NCBI RefSeq assembly: GCF_030063135.1 | Contig: NZ_JASISO010000004.1 | Coordinates: 1 to 64,000, forward strand | Origin: Streptomyces sp. G-G2 | Lineage (GTDB): Bacteria; Actinomycetota; Actinomycetes; Streptomycetales; Streptomycetaceae | Reading direction: 5' to 3' | Length of the DNA: 64,000 nucleotides | Shown here: positions 8,656 to 17,439 of the stretch, in pieces | Layout of the letters: the number at the start of each line of letters is the position of its first letter | Position numbering within the stretch: position 1 is the stretch's first letter | Program-made: the position numbers and the translations under genes | The notes under the pieces: generated by a model | Database searches by the model: none | The model's input: only the letters and a program-made list of their open reading frames with translations | What the model was told of the DNA's origin: nothing

Positions 8656-9867
8656 ATGTCAGACCAGCACTCCGCCGCCGCCCGTCCCACCGGTCCCGGG
8701 ACCGCCGCCGACTCCGGTTCCGGTACGGCCCCCACCGGCCCCGCCGCCCCCTACGACGCCCTGCTGCTGCTGTCCTTCGGCGGCCCGGAGGGCCCGGACG
8801 ACGTGGTGCCCTTCCTGGAGAACGTCACGCGCGGGCGCGGGATCCCGCGCGAGCGGCTCAAGGAGGTCGGCAAGCACTACTTCGGCTTCGGCGGGGTCAG
8901 CCCGATCAACGGGCAGAACCGCGAGCTGCTCGACGCGCTGCGCGAGGACTTCGCCGAGCACGGCCTGGACCTCCCGGTCTACTGGGGGAACCGGAACTGG
9001 GCGCCGTACCTCGACGACGCGATGCGCGAGCTGGCCGCCGACGGGCGTCGCCGCGTCGCCGTCCTCGCCACCAGCGCGTACGCCTCGTACTCCGGCTGCC
9101 GTCAGTACCGGGAGAACCTCGCCGACGCGCTCGCCCTCGTGGAAGCGGAGGGCCTGGAGCGGCCCCGGGTGGACAAGCTGCGGCACTACTTCAACCACCC
9201 CGGCTTCGTGCAGCCCATGATCGACGGGGTGCTCACCGCGCTGGAGTCGCTGCCCGCGGAGGTCCGCGCGGGCGCCCACCTCGCCTTCACCACCCACTCC
9301 ATCCCGGACGCGGCGGCCGACACCTCGGGCCCGGCCGGGGAGCACACGCGCGACGGGGAGGGCGGGGCGTACGTCAAGCAGCACCTGGACGTCGCCCGGC
9401 TGATCGCGGACGCGGTACGGGCCGGGACCGGCGTGGAGCGGCCCTGGAAGCTGGTCTTCCAGTCGCGCAGCGGGGCCCCGGGCACGCCGTGGCTGGAGCC
9501 GGACATCTGCGACCACCTGGAGGCCCTGCACGCCGCGGGGGCCCCGGCGGCGGTCATGGTGCCCATCGGCTTCGTCTCCGACCACATGGAGGTTCTCTAC
9601 GACCTCGACACCGAGGCCGTGGCCAAGGCCGCGGAGCTGGGGCTCCCGGTGGCCCGCTCGTCGACCGTCGGGTCCGACCCGCGGTTCGCGGCGGCCGTGC
9701 GGCAGCTGGTGCTGGAACGGGCGGCGGCCGAGCGGGGCGAGCCGGTGGAGCGCTGCGCGCTCGGACCGCTCGGGCCCAGTCATGACCTGTGCGCGGTGGG
9801 CTGCTGCCCGGCGCGGGCGCCCCGGCCCGCGGCCGCGGGCGAGGACAGCCCTTTCGCGGACGCGTGA
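8656..9867 (+). CDS. hemH: Ferrochelatase (coproporphyrin ferrochelatase type)
   Basis: Inserts Fe2+ into the porphyrin; actinobacteria use the coproporphyrin route, so the substrate is probably coproporphyrin III (also named CpfC). Length is 403 residues, including a 30-residue Pro/Gly/Thr-rich N-terminal extension. The core starts [18 protein letters not shown]. Active-site His lies in FTTHSIP and the Glu in the [18 protein letters not shown] region. Cysteines for a [2Fe-2S] cluster are visible: C148 in [10 protein letters not shown] plus the C-terminal set in [19 protein letters not shown], as in Mycobacterium. A GTG-started phosphatase gene follows after 10 bp, so they are probably cotranscribed. 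Confidence 0.93.
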   Translation: MSDQHSAAARPTGPGTAADSGSGTAPTGPAAPYDALLLLSFGGPEGPDDVVPFLENVTRGRGIPRERLKEVGKHYFGFGGVSPINGQNRELLDALREDFAEHGLDLPVYWGNRNWAPYLDDAMRELAADGRRRVAVLATSAYASYSGCRQYRENLADALALVEAEGLERPRVDKLRHYFNHPGFVQPMIDGVLTALESLPAEVRAGAHLAFTTHSIPDAAADTSGPAGEHTRDGEGGAYVKQHLDVARLIADAVRAGTGVERPWKLVFQSRSGAPGTPWLEPDICDHLEALHAAGAPAAVMVPIGFVSDHMEVLYDLDTEAVAKAAELGLPVARSSTVGSDPRFAAAVRQLVLERAAAERGEPVERCALGPLGPSHDLCAVGCCPARAPRPAAAGEDSPFADA

Positions 9868-9877
9868 GGAGCCTGCT

Positions 9878-10729
9878 GTGAACGCTGCGCACCCCGAGCG
9901 CCCCGAGACCCCCCAGACCCCCGAGAACCCCGAGGACGCCGTGCACGAGGAACTGCTCGAACTGGCCCTGGAGGCCGCCCGGCGCGCCGGGGAGCTGCTG
10001 CGCGACGGCCGCCCGGACGATCTGGTGGTGGCGGCCGTCAAGACCAGCCCGATCGACGTGGTGACCGAGATGGACATCGCGGCGGAGAAGCTGATCGGCG
10101 GCTTCCTCGCGGAGCACCGGCCCGCGGACGGGATGCTCGGCGAGGAGGGCGCGGACACGCCCGGCACGAGCGGGGTGCGGTGGGTCGTGGACCCGCTCGA
10201 CGGGACGGTCAACTACCTCTACGGGCTGCCCAGCTGGGGGGTCTCCATCGCGGCCGAGTACCGGGGCGAGACCGTGGTCGGGGTGGTGGCGGCGCCGATG
10301 CGCGGCGAGACCTACCACGCGGTGCGCGGCGGCGGGGCCTGGCTTGGCGGCGTACGGCTGTCCTGCCGGGCGCCCGCACCGCTGGACCAGGCGCTGGTGG
10401 CGACCGGTTTCGGGTACGTGCAGACGCGGCGCGACCACCAGGCGGAGGTGGCCCGCACGATCATCCCGCTGGTACGGGACGTCCGCCGGGGCGGGTCGGC
10501 GGCGATCGACCTGTGCGATGTCGCGGCCGGGCGGCTGGACGCGTACTACGAGCGCGGGCTGAACCCCTGGGACCTGGCGGCGGGGGATCTCATCGCCCGC
10601 GAGGCGGGCGCCCTGACGGGCGGCCGGCCGGGACGGCCCGCGTCCGGTGAGCTGACGGTCGCCGGGACCCCGGCGGTGTTCGCGTCCCTGCAGCCGCTGC
10701 TGGAGGCGGCGGGAGCCTGGCACGACTGA
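9878..10729 (+). CDS. Inositol monophosphatase family protein
   Basis: Mg2+- and Li+-type phosphatase of 283 residues. Family metal motifs are visible: DVVTEMDIAAEKLI near residue 65, GEEG (second metal Glu) near 88, VDPLDGTVNYLYG near 108 (D-P-L-D-G-T) and NPWDLAAGDLIAREAGA near 230. GTG 9878 is chosen because GAGGAG lies 7 bases upstream and the sequence before is out of character. The substrate could be inositol-1-phosphate (as for phosphatidylinositol or mycothiol-type metabolism) or another sugar phosphate. Cotranscribed with hemH. Confidence 0.88.
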   Translation: MNAAHPERPETPQTPENPEDAVHEELLELALEAARRAGELLRDGRPDDLVVAAVKTSPIDVVTEMDIAAEKLIGGFLAEHRPADGMLGEEGADTPGTSGVRWVVDPLDGTVNYLYGLPSWGVSIAAEYRGETVVGVVAAPMRGETYHAVRGGGAWLGGVRLSCRAPAPLDQALVATGFGYVQTRRDHQAEVARTIIPLVRDVRRGGSAAIDLCDVAAGRLDAYYERGLNPWDLAAGDLIAREAGALTGGRPGRPASGELTVAGTPAVFASLQPLLEAAGAWHD

Positions 10730-10770
10730 CCCCGGCGGGGCGGGGGCGGGCAGCGCGGAACGGTCCGGTC

Positions 10771-10794
10771 GCCCGGCGCTGGCAGGCGCCGGGC
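10771..10794. terminator. Hairpin between convergent phosphatase gene and small ORF
   Basis: GCCCGGCGC (10771-10779) pairs perfectly with GCGCCGGGC (10786-10794) around a 6-base loop, between two converging genes. Confidence 0.6.
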
Positions 10795-10876
10795 ACGGCG
10801 GACTCGTGGGTGGACTCGGGGTGGGGTGAGGGTCGGGGGGCCGGGGTGTGGGAGCCCCGGGCCGGTGGCCGGTCGG

Positions 10877-11050
10877 TCAGGCTGCGAAGGCCTGCACCTG
10901 GACGCCGTGCTCGGCGGCCAGGCGCTGAAGGTCCTCCAGCTCCGCCTGCTCGACGTCCGCGAGGTAGTCGTCGCCCGTCTCGCGGGCCTGGCGGAGGTCC
11001 GTCTGCGTGCTCCTGATGCGCTGCAGGAGACCCGCGGTGAATGCGTCCAT
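10877..11050 (-). CDS. Small conserved helical protein (57 aa)
   Basis: Short ORF of 57 residues starting MDAFTAGLLQRIRSTQTDL and ending QVQAFAA. The middle (RQARETGDDYLADVEQAELEDLQRLAAEHG) is a continuous charged amphipathic helix, likely a helical hairpin or coiled coil. The upstream bases on the minus strand include GAGGGGGC before the ATG. Codon third positions are almost all G or C, as expected for a real Streptomyces gene, and the position between hemH/phosphatase and cutR fits a small hypothetical that I recall in this syntenic block. Function unknown. Confidence 0.7.
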   Translation of the reverse strand: MDAFTAGLLQRIRSTQTDLRQARETGDDYLADVEQAELEDLQRLAAEHGVQVQAFAA

Positions 11051-11167
11051 GAGATGCGCCCCCTCTACGTGGGTCGGTGGCGGCGGGCACGAGGCGCGCC
11101 ACTGTCAGGGAGGTGATCGGGGTGTGCTGACGTCCTCCCCGGCACCCTGGGCGCAGAAACCTCGTAG

Positions 11168-11235
11168 GGCGAGGGAATCCTCGCCTCCCCCCGCGCGGAG
11201 CCGCTCAGGGGCGCCTTACAGCCGGTTTACGGCTG
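11168..11235 (+). promoter_or_regulatory. Dyads in the cutR promoter region
   Basis: Two perfect inverted repeats lie upstream of cutR: GGCGAGG-GAAT-CCTCGCC (11168-11185) and CAGCCG-GTTTA-CGGCTG (11219-11235). The second is about 64 bp before the start. They may be operator or RNA stems; which, I cannot tell. Confidence 0.35.
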
Positions 11236-11298
11236 AAAGGGGCAGGATGGACGACGCAACACACGTGTGCCCTGACGGGCTCGGAGGAAGGAAACGAC

Positions 11299-11952
11299 GT
11301 GCGCGTACTCGTCGTCGAGGACGAGCAACTGCTCGCCGATGCGGTGGCCACCGGACTGCGCCGCGAGGCCATGGCGGTGGACGTCGTGTACGACGGCGCG
11401 GCCGCCCTGGAGCGCGTCGGAGTGAACGACTACGACGTGGTCGTGCTCGACCGGGACCTCCCGCTCGTGCACGGTGACGACGTCTGCCGCAAGATCGTCG
11501 AGCTGGGCATGCCCACCCGGGTGCTGATGCTGACCGCCTCCGGTGACGTCAGCGACCGGGTCGAGGGTCTGGAACTGGGCGCCGACGACTACCTGCCCAA
11601 GCCGTTCGCCTTCACCGAACTGACCGCCCGGGTGCGCGCGCTGGGGCGGCGTACGACCGTCGCGCTGCCGCCCGTACTGGAGCGCGCCGGGATCAAGCTG
11701 GACCCGAACCGCCGCGAGGTGTTCCGGGACGGCAAGGAGGTGCAGCTGGCGCCGAAGGAGTTCGCGGTGCTGGAGGTCCTCATGCGCAGCGAGGGCACCG
11801 TGGTGTCCGCGGAGCAGCTGCTGGAGAAGGCCTGGGACGAGAACACCGACCCCTTCACCAACGTCGTGCGGGTCACCGTCATGACGCTGCGCCGCAAGCT
11901 CGGCGAGCCCCCGGTCATCGTGACCGTGCCCGGCTCCGGATACCGGATCTGA
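11299..11952 (+). CDS. cutR: Two-component response regulator CutR
   Basis: OmpR/PhoB-type regulator of 217 residues. The receiver domain (1-115) has acidic pocket ED at 7-8, phospho-acceptor D51 in VLDRDLPLVHG and K101 in DDYLPKPF. The winged-helix DNA-binding domain (about 130-215) carries LAPKEFAVLEVLM and ends RRKLGEPPVIVTVPGSGYRI. GTG start preceded by the strong ribosome site GGAGGAAGG. Located just before its kinase cutS, as in S. lividans and S. coelicolor, where the pair represses antibiotic production and has been linked to secretion stress. Confidence 0.9.
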   Translation: MRVLVVEDEQLLADAVATGLRREAMAVDVVYDGAAALERVGVNDYDVVVLDRDLPLVHGDDVCRKIVELGMPTRVLMLTASGDVSDRVEGLELGADDYLPKPFAFTELTARVRALGRRTTVALPPVLERAGIKLDPNRREVFRDGKEVQLAPKEFAVLEVLMRSEGTVVSAEQLLEKAWDENTDPFTNVVRVTVMTLRRKLGEPPVIVTVPGSGYRI

Positions 11953-11957
11953 CGGGG

Positions 11958-13202
11958 ATGGCCGCCGCTCCGGCGCCACCGTCGGCGCCACCGAGACCGA
12001 CCTGGGACCCCGGCCCGCCCGAGGGTCCTTTCCCTTGGCTCAGGCCGACGATCCGGATACGCCTCACGCTGCTCTACGGCGGGATGTTCCTGATCGCGGG
12101 CATCCTGCTGCTGTCGATCATCTACCTGCTGGCCGCCCAGGCCCTGCGGGAGGGCAGCAACCTCCCGTTCAAGATCGTGGGCGGGACGAAGGTCGACGTC
12201 ACCAGTACGACGTGCCCCGGCATCGGCATCGACCAGTCGCTCGACCACTTCAACCAGGCGATCACCGAGTGCGTCAACGTGCAGCGCAAGCACGCGCTGG
12301 ACGACCTGCTCAGCCGCTCGCTGATGGCCCTGCTGGGCCTGAGCATCATCGCGTTCGCCTTCGGCTACGCGATGGCCGGGCGGGTGCTGTCGCCGCTCGG
12401 CAAGATCACCCGGACCGCGCGGCGCGTGGTCGGCTCCGACCTGACCCGGCGGATCGAGCTCGACGGGCCGGACGACGAGCTGAAGGAGCTGGCCGACACC
12501 TTCGACGAGATGCTCGACCGGCTGGAGCGGGCCTTCACCGCCCAGCAGCGGTTCGTGGCCAACGCGTCGCACGAGCTGCGGACGCCGCTGGCGATCAACC
12601 GGACCCTGCTGGAGGTGCACCTCTCCGACCCCGCGGCGCCGGTGGAACTCCAGCAGCTCGGCCGGACCCTGCTCGCCACCAACGAGCGCAGCGAGCAGCT
12701 CGTCGAGGGCCTGCTGCTGCTCGCCCGCAGCGACAACCAGATCGTCGAGCGCAAGCCGGTGGACCTCGCGGAGGTCGCTTCCCGGGCCCTGGACCAGGCG
12801 CGTGGCGAGGCGGAGTCCAAGGGGGTGGAGATCCGCGGGGAGCGCGCCCCGGCCGTCGTACAGGGCAATGGCGTGCTCCTGGAGCGGATCGCGCTCAACC
12901 TGGTGCAGAACGCGGTGCGCTACAACGTCGCGGCGGACGGCTGGGTCGAGGTCACCACCGAGGTGCAGCACGGCCAGGCGGTGCTCCTGGTATCGAACAC
13001 GGGTCCCGTGGTTCCCGCGTACGAGATCGACAACCTCTTCGAGCCGTTCCGGCGGCTGCGCACCGAACGTACGGGCAGCGACAAGGGGGTCGGTCTCGGC
13101 CTTTCCATCGCGCGCTCCGTCGCCCGGGCGCACGGCGGGCGGATCCACTCGGAGCCCCGAGAGGGCGGTGGCCTCGTGATGCGTGTCACTCTGCCCATCT
13201 GA
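11958..13202 (+). CDS. cutS: Sensor histidine kinase CutS
   Basis: Membrane-bound kinase of 414 residues. A Pro-rich N-terminus precedes TM1 (about 34-60), a short extracytoplasmic loop (61-118), TM2 (about 119-141), a HAMP segment (142-195), HisKA with FVANASHELRTPL (H205) and an ATPase domain with NLVQNAVRYN (N box) and GVGLGLSIA (G box). The outer loop contains exactly two cysteines, C86 and C105, matching the reported idea that CutS senses extracytoplasmic redox or protein folding through a conserved Cys pair. GTG/ATG starts 5 bp after cutR imply cotranscription. Confidence 0.9.
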   Translation: MAAAPAPPSAPPRPTWDPGPPEGPFPWLRPTIRIRLTLLYGGMFLIAGILLLSIIYLLAAQALREGSNLPFKIVGGTKVDVTSTTCPGIGIDQSLDHFNQAITECVNVQRKHALDDLLSRSLMALLGLSIIAFAFGYAMAGRVLSPLGKITRTARRVVGSDLTRRIELDGPDDELKELADTFDEMLDRLERAFTAQQRFVANASHELRTPLAINRTLLEVHLSDPAAPVELQQLGRTLLATNERSEQLVEGLLLLARSDNQIVERKPVDLAEVASRALDQARGEAESKGVEIRGERAPAVVQGNGVLLERIALNLVQNAVRYNVAADGWVEVTTEVQHGQAVLLVSNTGPVVPAYEIDNLFEPFRRLRTERTGSDKGVGLGLSIARSVARAHGGRIHSEPREGGGLVMRVTLPI

Positions 13203-13585
13203 AGCCCTGGTGCGATGTTCGCTCGTGGCTGAATTGGCGAATGGGTATGAGGGTGGTTCCTGTGTGATCGATCACAGTGGCGCGTGCGGGGTCATGTACG
13301 TTCAGTGACCCCCGGGGCGGCCGGAAAGCCCGGGACGTCCGGGTTTCCGGCCCCCCCGATGGCGGGAAATACACGAGGTGGCGCTTGTGCAAGGCGCCCC
13401 CCGGACCGTGTACGGTCCCGGTCGTCATCCCAGCTGAAAGCTTCTTACGGCGAGCGGCTGGGTGTCGATTAAGTAACAGACCTTGATGTGAGGCAAAATC
13501 TCCGCCTCAGGTCGGGCACAAGTCCGGCCTCTCGCGCGTTACGTGCGCTGAGACACCGCTAAATCCCAGAGGGGGAGAGCGAAAA
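13203..13585 (+). promoter_or_regulatory. cutS-DUF4193 intergenic region with a CRP-like palindrome and a structured leader
   Basis: About 380 bp without a gene. A perfect 14-bp palindrome TGTGATCGATCACA lies at 13263-13276 and contains GTG-N6-CAC, the core of the Streptomyces Crp motif. A bulged hairpin at 13321-13350 (CCGGAAA...TTTCCGG followed by a C run) probably terminates cutRS. A near-palindrome GGACCGT-GT-ACGGTCC lies at 13403-13418. The last 150 bp hold several short stems and a strong ribosome site (GGGGGAGAG), so a long structured 5' leader for the DUF4193 gene is possible. No known riboswitch is recognised. Confidence 0.4.
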
Positions 13586-13882
13586 ATGGCAACGGACTAC
13601 GACACCCCGCGCAAGACAGACGACGATGTCGACAACGACAGCATCGAGGAGCTGAAGGCTCGTCGTAACGAGAAGTCGTCCTCGACCGTCGACGTCGACG
13701 ATTTCGACGCGGCGGAGGGCATGGAGCTTCCCGGTGCGGACCTCTCCAATGAGGAGCTGGCCGTCCGGGTCCTGCCCAAGCAGGCCGACGAATTCACCTG
13801 CACCAACTGCTTCCTGGTGCACCACCGCAGCCAGCTGGCCCGGGAGAAGAACGGCCAGCCGATCTGTCGCGACTGCGACTGA
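13586..13882 (+). CDS. DUF4193 family zinc-ribbon protein
   Basis: Small acidic protein of 98 residues, highly conserved in actinobacteria. The first two thirds are acidic and disordered (TDDDVDNDSIEEL, SSSTVDVDDFDAAEG). The C-terminus has two CxxC pairs, FTCTNCFLV and ICRDCD, that should bind one zinc. A strong ribosome site GGGGGAGAG lies 8 bases before the ATG. The zinc-ribbon plus acidic arm resembles RNA polymerase- or ribosome-associated small factors, but the role is not established. Confidence 0.9.
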   Translation: MATDYDTPRKTDDDVDNDSIEELKARRNEKSSSTVDVDDFDAAEGMELPGADLSNEELAVRVLPKQADEFTCTNCFLVHHRSQLAREKNGQPICRDCD

Positions 13883-13893
13883 GAGCGTCTGCC

Positions 13894-14814
13894 GTGACGG
13901 GCTCGACGCCTTTTCGCAAGCGCCGCTCGCGAAAACAGCATGATGATCCGGTGGAAACGCACGAGGGAGCCACGGGTCCGGCAACGGGCCCCGAAGAGCC
14001 CGGCGTGTCCGCCTTGCCCTCCGGGGCCGGAGGGCTGGAGCCCTCGGCCGCGGAGGCCGCTGAAGAGCCTCGGCGAGCCGCCGCGGCTCGTCGGCTGCAC
14101 GCCGTCAAGAACGGTGTGCGCAAGGGCGGTGAGGGAGTCCGGGCCGCGGCCCTGTTCATCACCGACCGGATCATCGAGAACGCCCCGCGCGTTCCGGTAC
14201 GGGACCTCGCGACCCTGCGCGCGCAGTTCCCGGACCTCGGTCCGGATCAGCTTGCCGACAAGCTGATCGCGGGCGCGGCCAACGCCAGCTCGGCCGTCGG
14301 CGCGGGAATCGGCGCGGCGGCGATGCTGCCCGTGCCGCCCGCCATGCCCGCGGAACTGGCCGCGGAGATCACCGGCGTCGCGGCGATCGAATTCAAACTG
14401 ATCGCCGAGCTCCACGAGGTCTACGGCCTGCGACCGCCCGGCACGCTGAAGGAGCGCAGTCTCGGCTACCTCACCGCGTGGACGGAAGAGCGGGGCGTGG
14501 ACCTCTCCAGGCCCACGACGCTGAACGCCGCCCTCGGCGGCCAGATGAAACGCGAGCTGCGCCAGCAGATCATGAAGCGGATGGTCCGGAACCTGCCGAA
14601 CCTCATGCCGTTCATGGTCGGCGCGGCCGTCGGCGCGGTGATGAACCGCCGCGACACCCGCAAACTCGCCGAGAAGGTCCGCAGCGACCTGCGGGCCCGG
14701 GCCGTGCCCTGGAGCGCGCTCACACAGCTGCCGCCCCTGGAACAGCCCCTCCAGCCCCTTCCCGAGGCCACCAGGGCCGCACTCGAAGGGCCTGGCCCGA
14801 CGGCTCAGGGTTGA
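13894..14814 (+). CDS. EcsC-like hypothetical protein
   Basis: Protein of 306 residues with a GTG start 11 bp after the DUF4193 gene. A basic/acidic disordered N-terminus (FRKRRSRKQHDD and an Ala/Glu-rich linker) runs to about residue 60. The domain that follows has a Gly/Ala-rich amphipathic helix (SSAVGAGIGAAAMLPVPPAMP), a conserved AAEITGVAAIEFKLIAELHEVYG segment (described here in part) and a late helix LMPFMVGAAVGAVMNRRDTRKL. This pattern resembles EcsC-family membrane-associated proteins. No catalytic motif is seen and function is unknown. Confidence 0.7.
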   Translation: MTGSTPFRKRRSRKQHDDPVETHEGATGPATGPEEPGVSALPSGAGGLEPSAAEAAEEPRRAAAARRLHAVKNGVRKGGEGVRAAALFITDRIIENAPRVPVRDLATLRAQFPDLGPDQLADKLIAGAANASSAVGAGIGAAAMLPVPPAMPAELAAEITGVAAIEFKLIAELHEVYGLRPPGTLKERSLGYLTAWTEERGVDLSRPTTLNAALGGQMKRELRQQIMKRMVRNLPNLMPFMVGAAVGAVMNRRDTRKLAEKVRSDLRARAVPWSALTQLPPLEQPLQPLPEATRAALEGPGPTAQG

Positions 14815-14863
14815 GGGACCCAGCGGGGACGCGGGCCCCCGCCGAGCCCGCCGCTCGCGCCCC

Positions 14864-15319
14864 CTAGGAGCGGGCCGCGCGCAGGGCCGCCGCCAGAGCT
14901 TCCGGCTCCCGCGTGGACACGTACACGTACGGCGTCGGGTCCGCGGGGTCGACGACCTCCACACGGACCGCCGTCGGCACGTAGCTGCGCATCAGCATGA
15001 AGGCGCGGGTATCGGCCTTGTACGTCCGCCAGGCGCGCGCCTCCTCGGCGTCCAGCACCTCGGGCTCACCGAGGGCCGAGACCGGGATCCGCGCGTCCCC
15101 GACGCTCAGCGCGCCGTTGACCACCCGGACGCGGGCGGACCCGTACGAACTGACCACCAGCCCCGCGAGGGCCGTTCCGCCGACCAGCCCGGCCAGCAGC
15201 GGCAGCGTGCCCAGCGGCAGCAGCATCAGGGCGCACGACAGACCCAGGAGCACGGAGATCCCCCACCAGGCGCGGGGTGCGGTCAGTCGTTCGTCGTGGT
15301 GCGCGGGGGAGAGCTGCAT
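14864..15319 (-). CDS. DUF3093 family membrane protein
   Basis: Protein of 151 residues starting MQLSPAHHDERLTAPRAWW, the DUF3093 opening. Two transmembrane helices (about 19-38 and 40-60) form a hairpin, followed by a soluble beta-rich domain with VRVVNGALSVGDARIPVSAL and YVPTAVRVEVVDPADPTPYVYVST. The frame is open to 15421, but ATG 15319 has GGGAG upstream and starts the family alignment, so it is used. The soluble part resembles a PH-like fold. It is divergent from the thioesterase/dut operon. Function unknown. Confidence 0.88.
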   Translation of the reverse strand: MQLSPAHHDERLTAPRAWWGISVLLGLSCALMLLPLGTLPLLAGLVGGTALAGLVVSSYGSARVRVVNGALSVGDARIPVSALGEPEVLDAEEARAWRTYKADTRAFMLMRSYVPTAVRVEVVDPADPTPYVYVSTREPEALAAALRAARS

Positions 15320-15377
15320 GTCTCCCAGCTTGGCACGGGGCGACCCGCGGCCGGTGGCGCGGGTAAGGTCTGCGCCT

Positions 15378-15962
15378 GTGAGTGGACGAAACACAGCGTT
15401 GACGCCCCCGGCCGATGCCACGGCGCCGGTCCGGCACCCCGATGCCCCCGCACCCGGCGAGCTGCTCGGCGCGCACTACGAGCACTGTTTCGGCTGTGGC
15501 GAGGGCCAGCCGCACGGCCTCCACCTGGCGGCCCGGGCGGGCGAGGGCGTGCGCGTCACCGCCGAGTTCACCGTCAAGCCCGCCCACCAGGGCGCCCCGG
15601 GCCTGGCCCACGGCGGGGTGCTCGCCACGGCGCTCGACGAGACCCTCGGCTCGCTGAACTGGCTGCTGCGCGTGATCGCGGTGACCGGACGGCTGGAGAC
15701 CGACTTCGTGCGGCCCGTGCCCGTCGACACCGTGCTGTACCTGGAGGCCGAGGTCACCGCCGTCGCCGGACGGAAGATCTACTCCACGGCGGTCGGCCGG
15801 ATAGGCGGCCCGCAGGGCCCGGTGGCGGTCCGCGCCGAGGCCCTGTTCGTCGAGGTCAAGGTCGACCACTTCATCGACAACGGACGGCCCGAGGAGATCC
15901 GGGCGGCGATGGCCGACCCGGACCAGTCCAGGCGCGCCCGCGCCTTCGAGGTGAACCCCTGA
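15378..15962 (+). CDS. Hotdog-fold thioesterase (PaaI family)
   Basis: Acyl-CoA thioesterase-like protein of 194 residues. The hotdog domain covers about 45-165 with HCFGCGEGQPHGLHL, the active-site helix GLAHGGVLATALDETLGSL (HGG plus E/D) and the strand RLETDFVRPVPVDT. The GTG at 15378 begins about 40 residues before the domain; upstream in the same frame lies antisense DUF3093 sequence. It ends on TGATG, a one-base overlap with dut, so translation is coupled. Substrate unknown. Confidence 0.85.
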   Translation: MSGRNTALTPPADATAPVRHPDAPAPGELLGAHYEHCFGCGEGQPHGLHLAARAGEGVRVTAEFTVKPAHQGAPGLAHGGVLATALDETLGSLNWLLRVIAVTGRLETDFVRPVPVDTVLYLEAEVTAVAGRKIYSTAVGRIGGPQGPVAVRAEALFVEVKVDHFIDNGRPEEIRAAMADPDQSRRARAFEVNP

Positions 15963-16498
15963 TGTCCCAGAACACCTACGCACCCGTCGACGTGCTGATC
16001 CGCCGCGTCGACCCCGAGGTGCCGCTGCCCGCTTACGGCCACCCCGGCGACGCGGGATGCGACCTGGTCACCACCCAGGCCGCCGAGCTGGCTCCCGGCG
16101 AGCGGACCGTGCTGCCCACCGGGGTGTCCATCGCCCTGCCCGACGGGTACGCGGCCTTCGTGCACCCCCGGTCCGGGCTGGCCGCCCGCTGCGGGCTAGC
16201 GCTCGTGAATGCCCCGGGCACGGTGGATGCCGGGTACCGTGGGGAGATCAAGGTGATCGTGGTCAATCTCGACCCGCGCGAGAGCGTGCGGTTCGAGCGT
16301 TTCGACCGCATTGCCCAGCTGGTTGTCCAGCGTGTCGAGAGGGTGCGCTTCCACGAGGTGGCGGAACTTCCCGGCTCGGCGCGGGCCGAGGGGGGTTTCG
16401 GCTCCACCGGCGGTCATGCGGCCGTGGCCGGATCCGGCGCTGGTCAGCAGGGTGGGAATGGCTACGCTTCGGTCGTAACCGACCGGGAAGGACAGTGA
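15962..16498 (+). CDS. dut: dUTP diphosphatase (dUTPase)
   Basis: Trimeric dUTPase of 178 residues converting dUTP to dUMP and PPi. All five family motifs are present in order: GDAGCDL (1), PRSGLAARCGLALVN (2), NAPGTVDAGYRGEIKV (3, catalytic Asp and Tyr), RIAQLVV (4) and a C-terminal RAEGGFGSTG (5). A Gly/Ala-rich tail of about 25 residues follows motif 5. Coupled by TGATG to the thioesterase gene and followed after one base by the DUF3710 gene. Confidence 0.95.
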   Translation: MSQNTYAPVDVLIRRVDPEVPLPAYGHPGDAGCDLVTTQAAELAPGERTVLPTGVSIALPDGYAAFVHPRSGLAARCGLALVNAPGTVDAGYRGEIKVIVVNLDPRESVRFERFDRIAQLVVQRVERVRFHEVAELPGSARAEGGFGSTGGHAAVAGSGAGQQGGNGYASVVTDREGQ

Positions 16499-16499
16499 C

Positions 16500-17285
16500 G
16501 TGTTCGGACGTCGCAAGAAGAACGACTCCGTCAAGGACGGCGGCGCGGCCGAGCAGGTCGTCGACGGCACTGAGGCCGACGACCGGGACAACGCCGACGC
16601 CGACGACTCCGGCGCGGCCGCGCCGCGCAGGGTGAACCTGCCTCCGGCCCCGCGTCCGGACGGCCCCTGGGACGACTCCGAGGTCATGGCTCCGGGCGAG
16701 GGCCGGGTCGACCTCGGCGGCATCTTCGTACCGGGTGTCGAGGGCATGGAGCTGCGCGTCGAGGTCGCCGGGGACGCGATCGTCGCCGCCACCGTCGTGC
16801 TGCACGACAGCGCGGTGCAGCTGCAGGCCTTCGCGGCGCCCAAGAAGGAAGGCATCTGGGGCGAGGTCCGCGAGGAGATCGGCGCGGGCATCACCCAGCA
16901 GGGCGGCATCATCGAAGAGGTCCAGGGTCCGCTGGGCTGGGAGCTGCGCGCGCAGGTCCCCGTCCCGCTGCCGGACGGCCAGACCGGCGCGCAGCTGGTC
17001 CGTTTCGTCGGTGTCGACGGTCCGCGCTGGTTCCTGCGCGGGGTCATCTCGGGGCAGGGCGCTGTGCGTCCCGAGGCCGCCGGGGTGCTGGAGCAGATCT
17101 TCCGCGACACCGTCGTGGTGCGCGGCGAGGGCCCGATGGCCCCGCGCGACCCGATCGTCCTGAAGCTGCCGAACGACGCCCAGATGGTGCCGGACGGCGT
17201 GCAGACGGAGGACCAGGAGGGCTCCCGCTTCTCCGGTGGCATGGGCCAGCTGGAGCGCGGCCCCGAGATCACCGAGGTCCGCTGA
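16500..17285 (+). CDS. DUF3710 family protein
   Basis: Conserved actinobacterial protein of 261 residues starting with GTG and FGRRKKNDSVKDGG. An acidic, disordered N-terminus (DGTEADDRDNADADD) runs to about 45. The folded domain shows RVDLGGIFVPGVEGMELRVEV and PLGWELRAQVPVPLPDG, and ends with GPMAPRDPIVLKLPNDAQ. No catalytic motif is evident; the family has no established function. It always seems to sit beside dut in Streptomyces, and here the stop and start are one base apart. Confidence 0.88.
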   Translation: MFGRRKKNDSVKDGGAAEQVVDGTEADDRDNADADDSGAAAPRRVNLPPAPRPDGPWDDSEVMAPGEGRVDLGGIFVPGVEGMELRVEVAGDAIVAATVVLHDSAVQLQAFAAPKKEGIWGEVREEIGAGITQQGGIIEEVQGPLGWELRAQVPVPLPDGQTGAQLVRFVGVDGPRWFLRGVISGQGAVRPEAAGVLEQIFRDTVVVRGEGPMAPRDPIVLKLPNDAQMVPDGVQTEDQEGSRFSGGMGQLERGPEITEVR

Positions 17286-17301
17286 GCGTCGCAACGGATC
17301 C

Positions 17302-17354
17302 AACGGCCGTGGGGCGCGGCCAGCCCGGGGGGGGGGGCCCCCCCCACGGCCGTT
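17302..17354 (+). terminator. Hairpin with long G and C runs before kdpD
   Basis: AACGGCCGTGGGG (17302-17314) pairs with CCCCACGGCCGTT (17342-17354). The loop holds eleven G (17327-17337) directly followed by eight C (17338-17345). It lies between the DUF3710 gene and kdpD and probably ends the dut operon. Confidence 0.6.
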
Positions 17355-17439
17355 CCCGTCGTGTCAGGGAACCGTCAGGGATGGGCGCACCGGGGGTCAT
17401 CGGTGCGTACCGGGACGACTCGTCCCTGAGAATGGGCTC

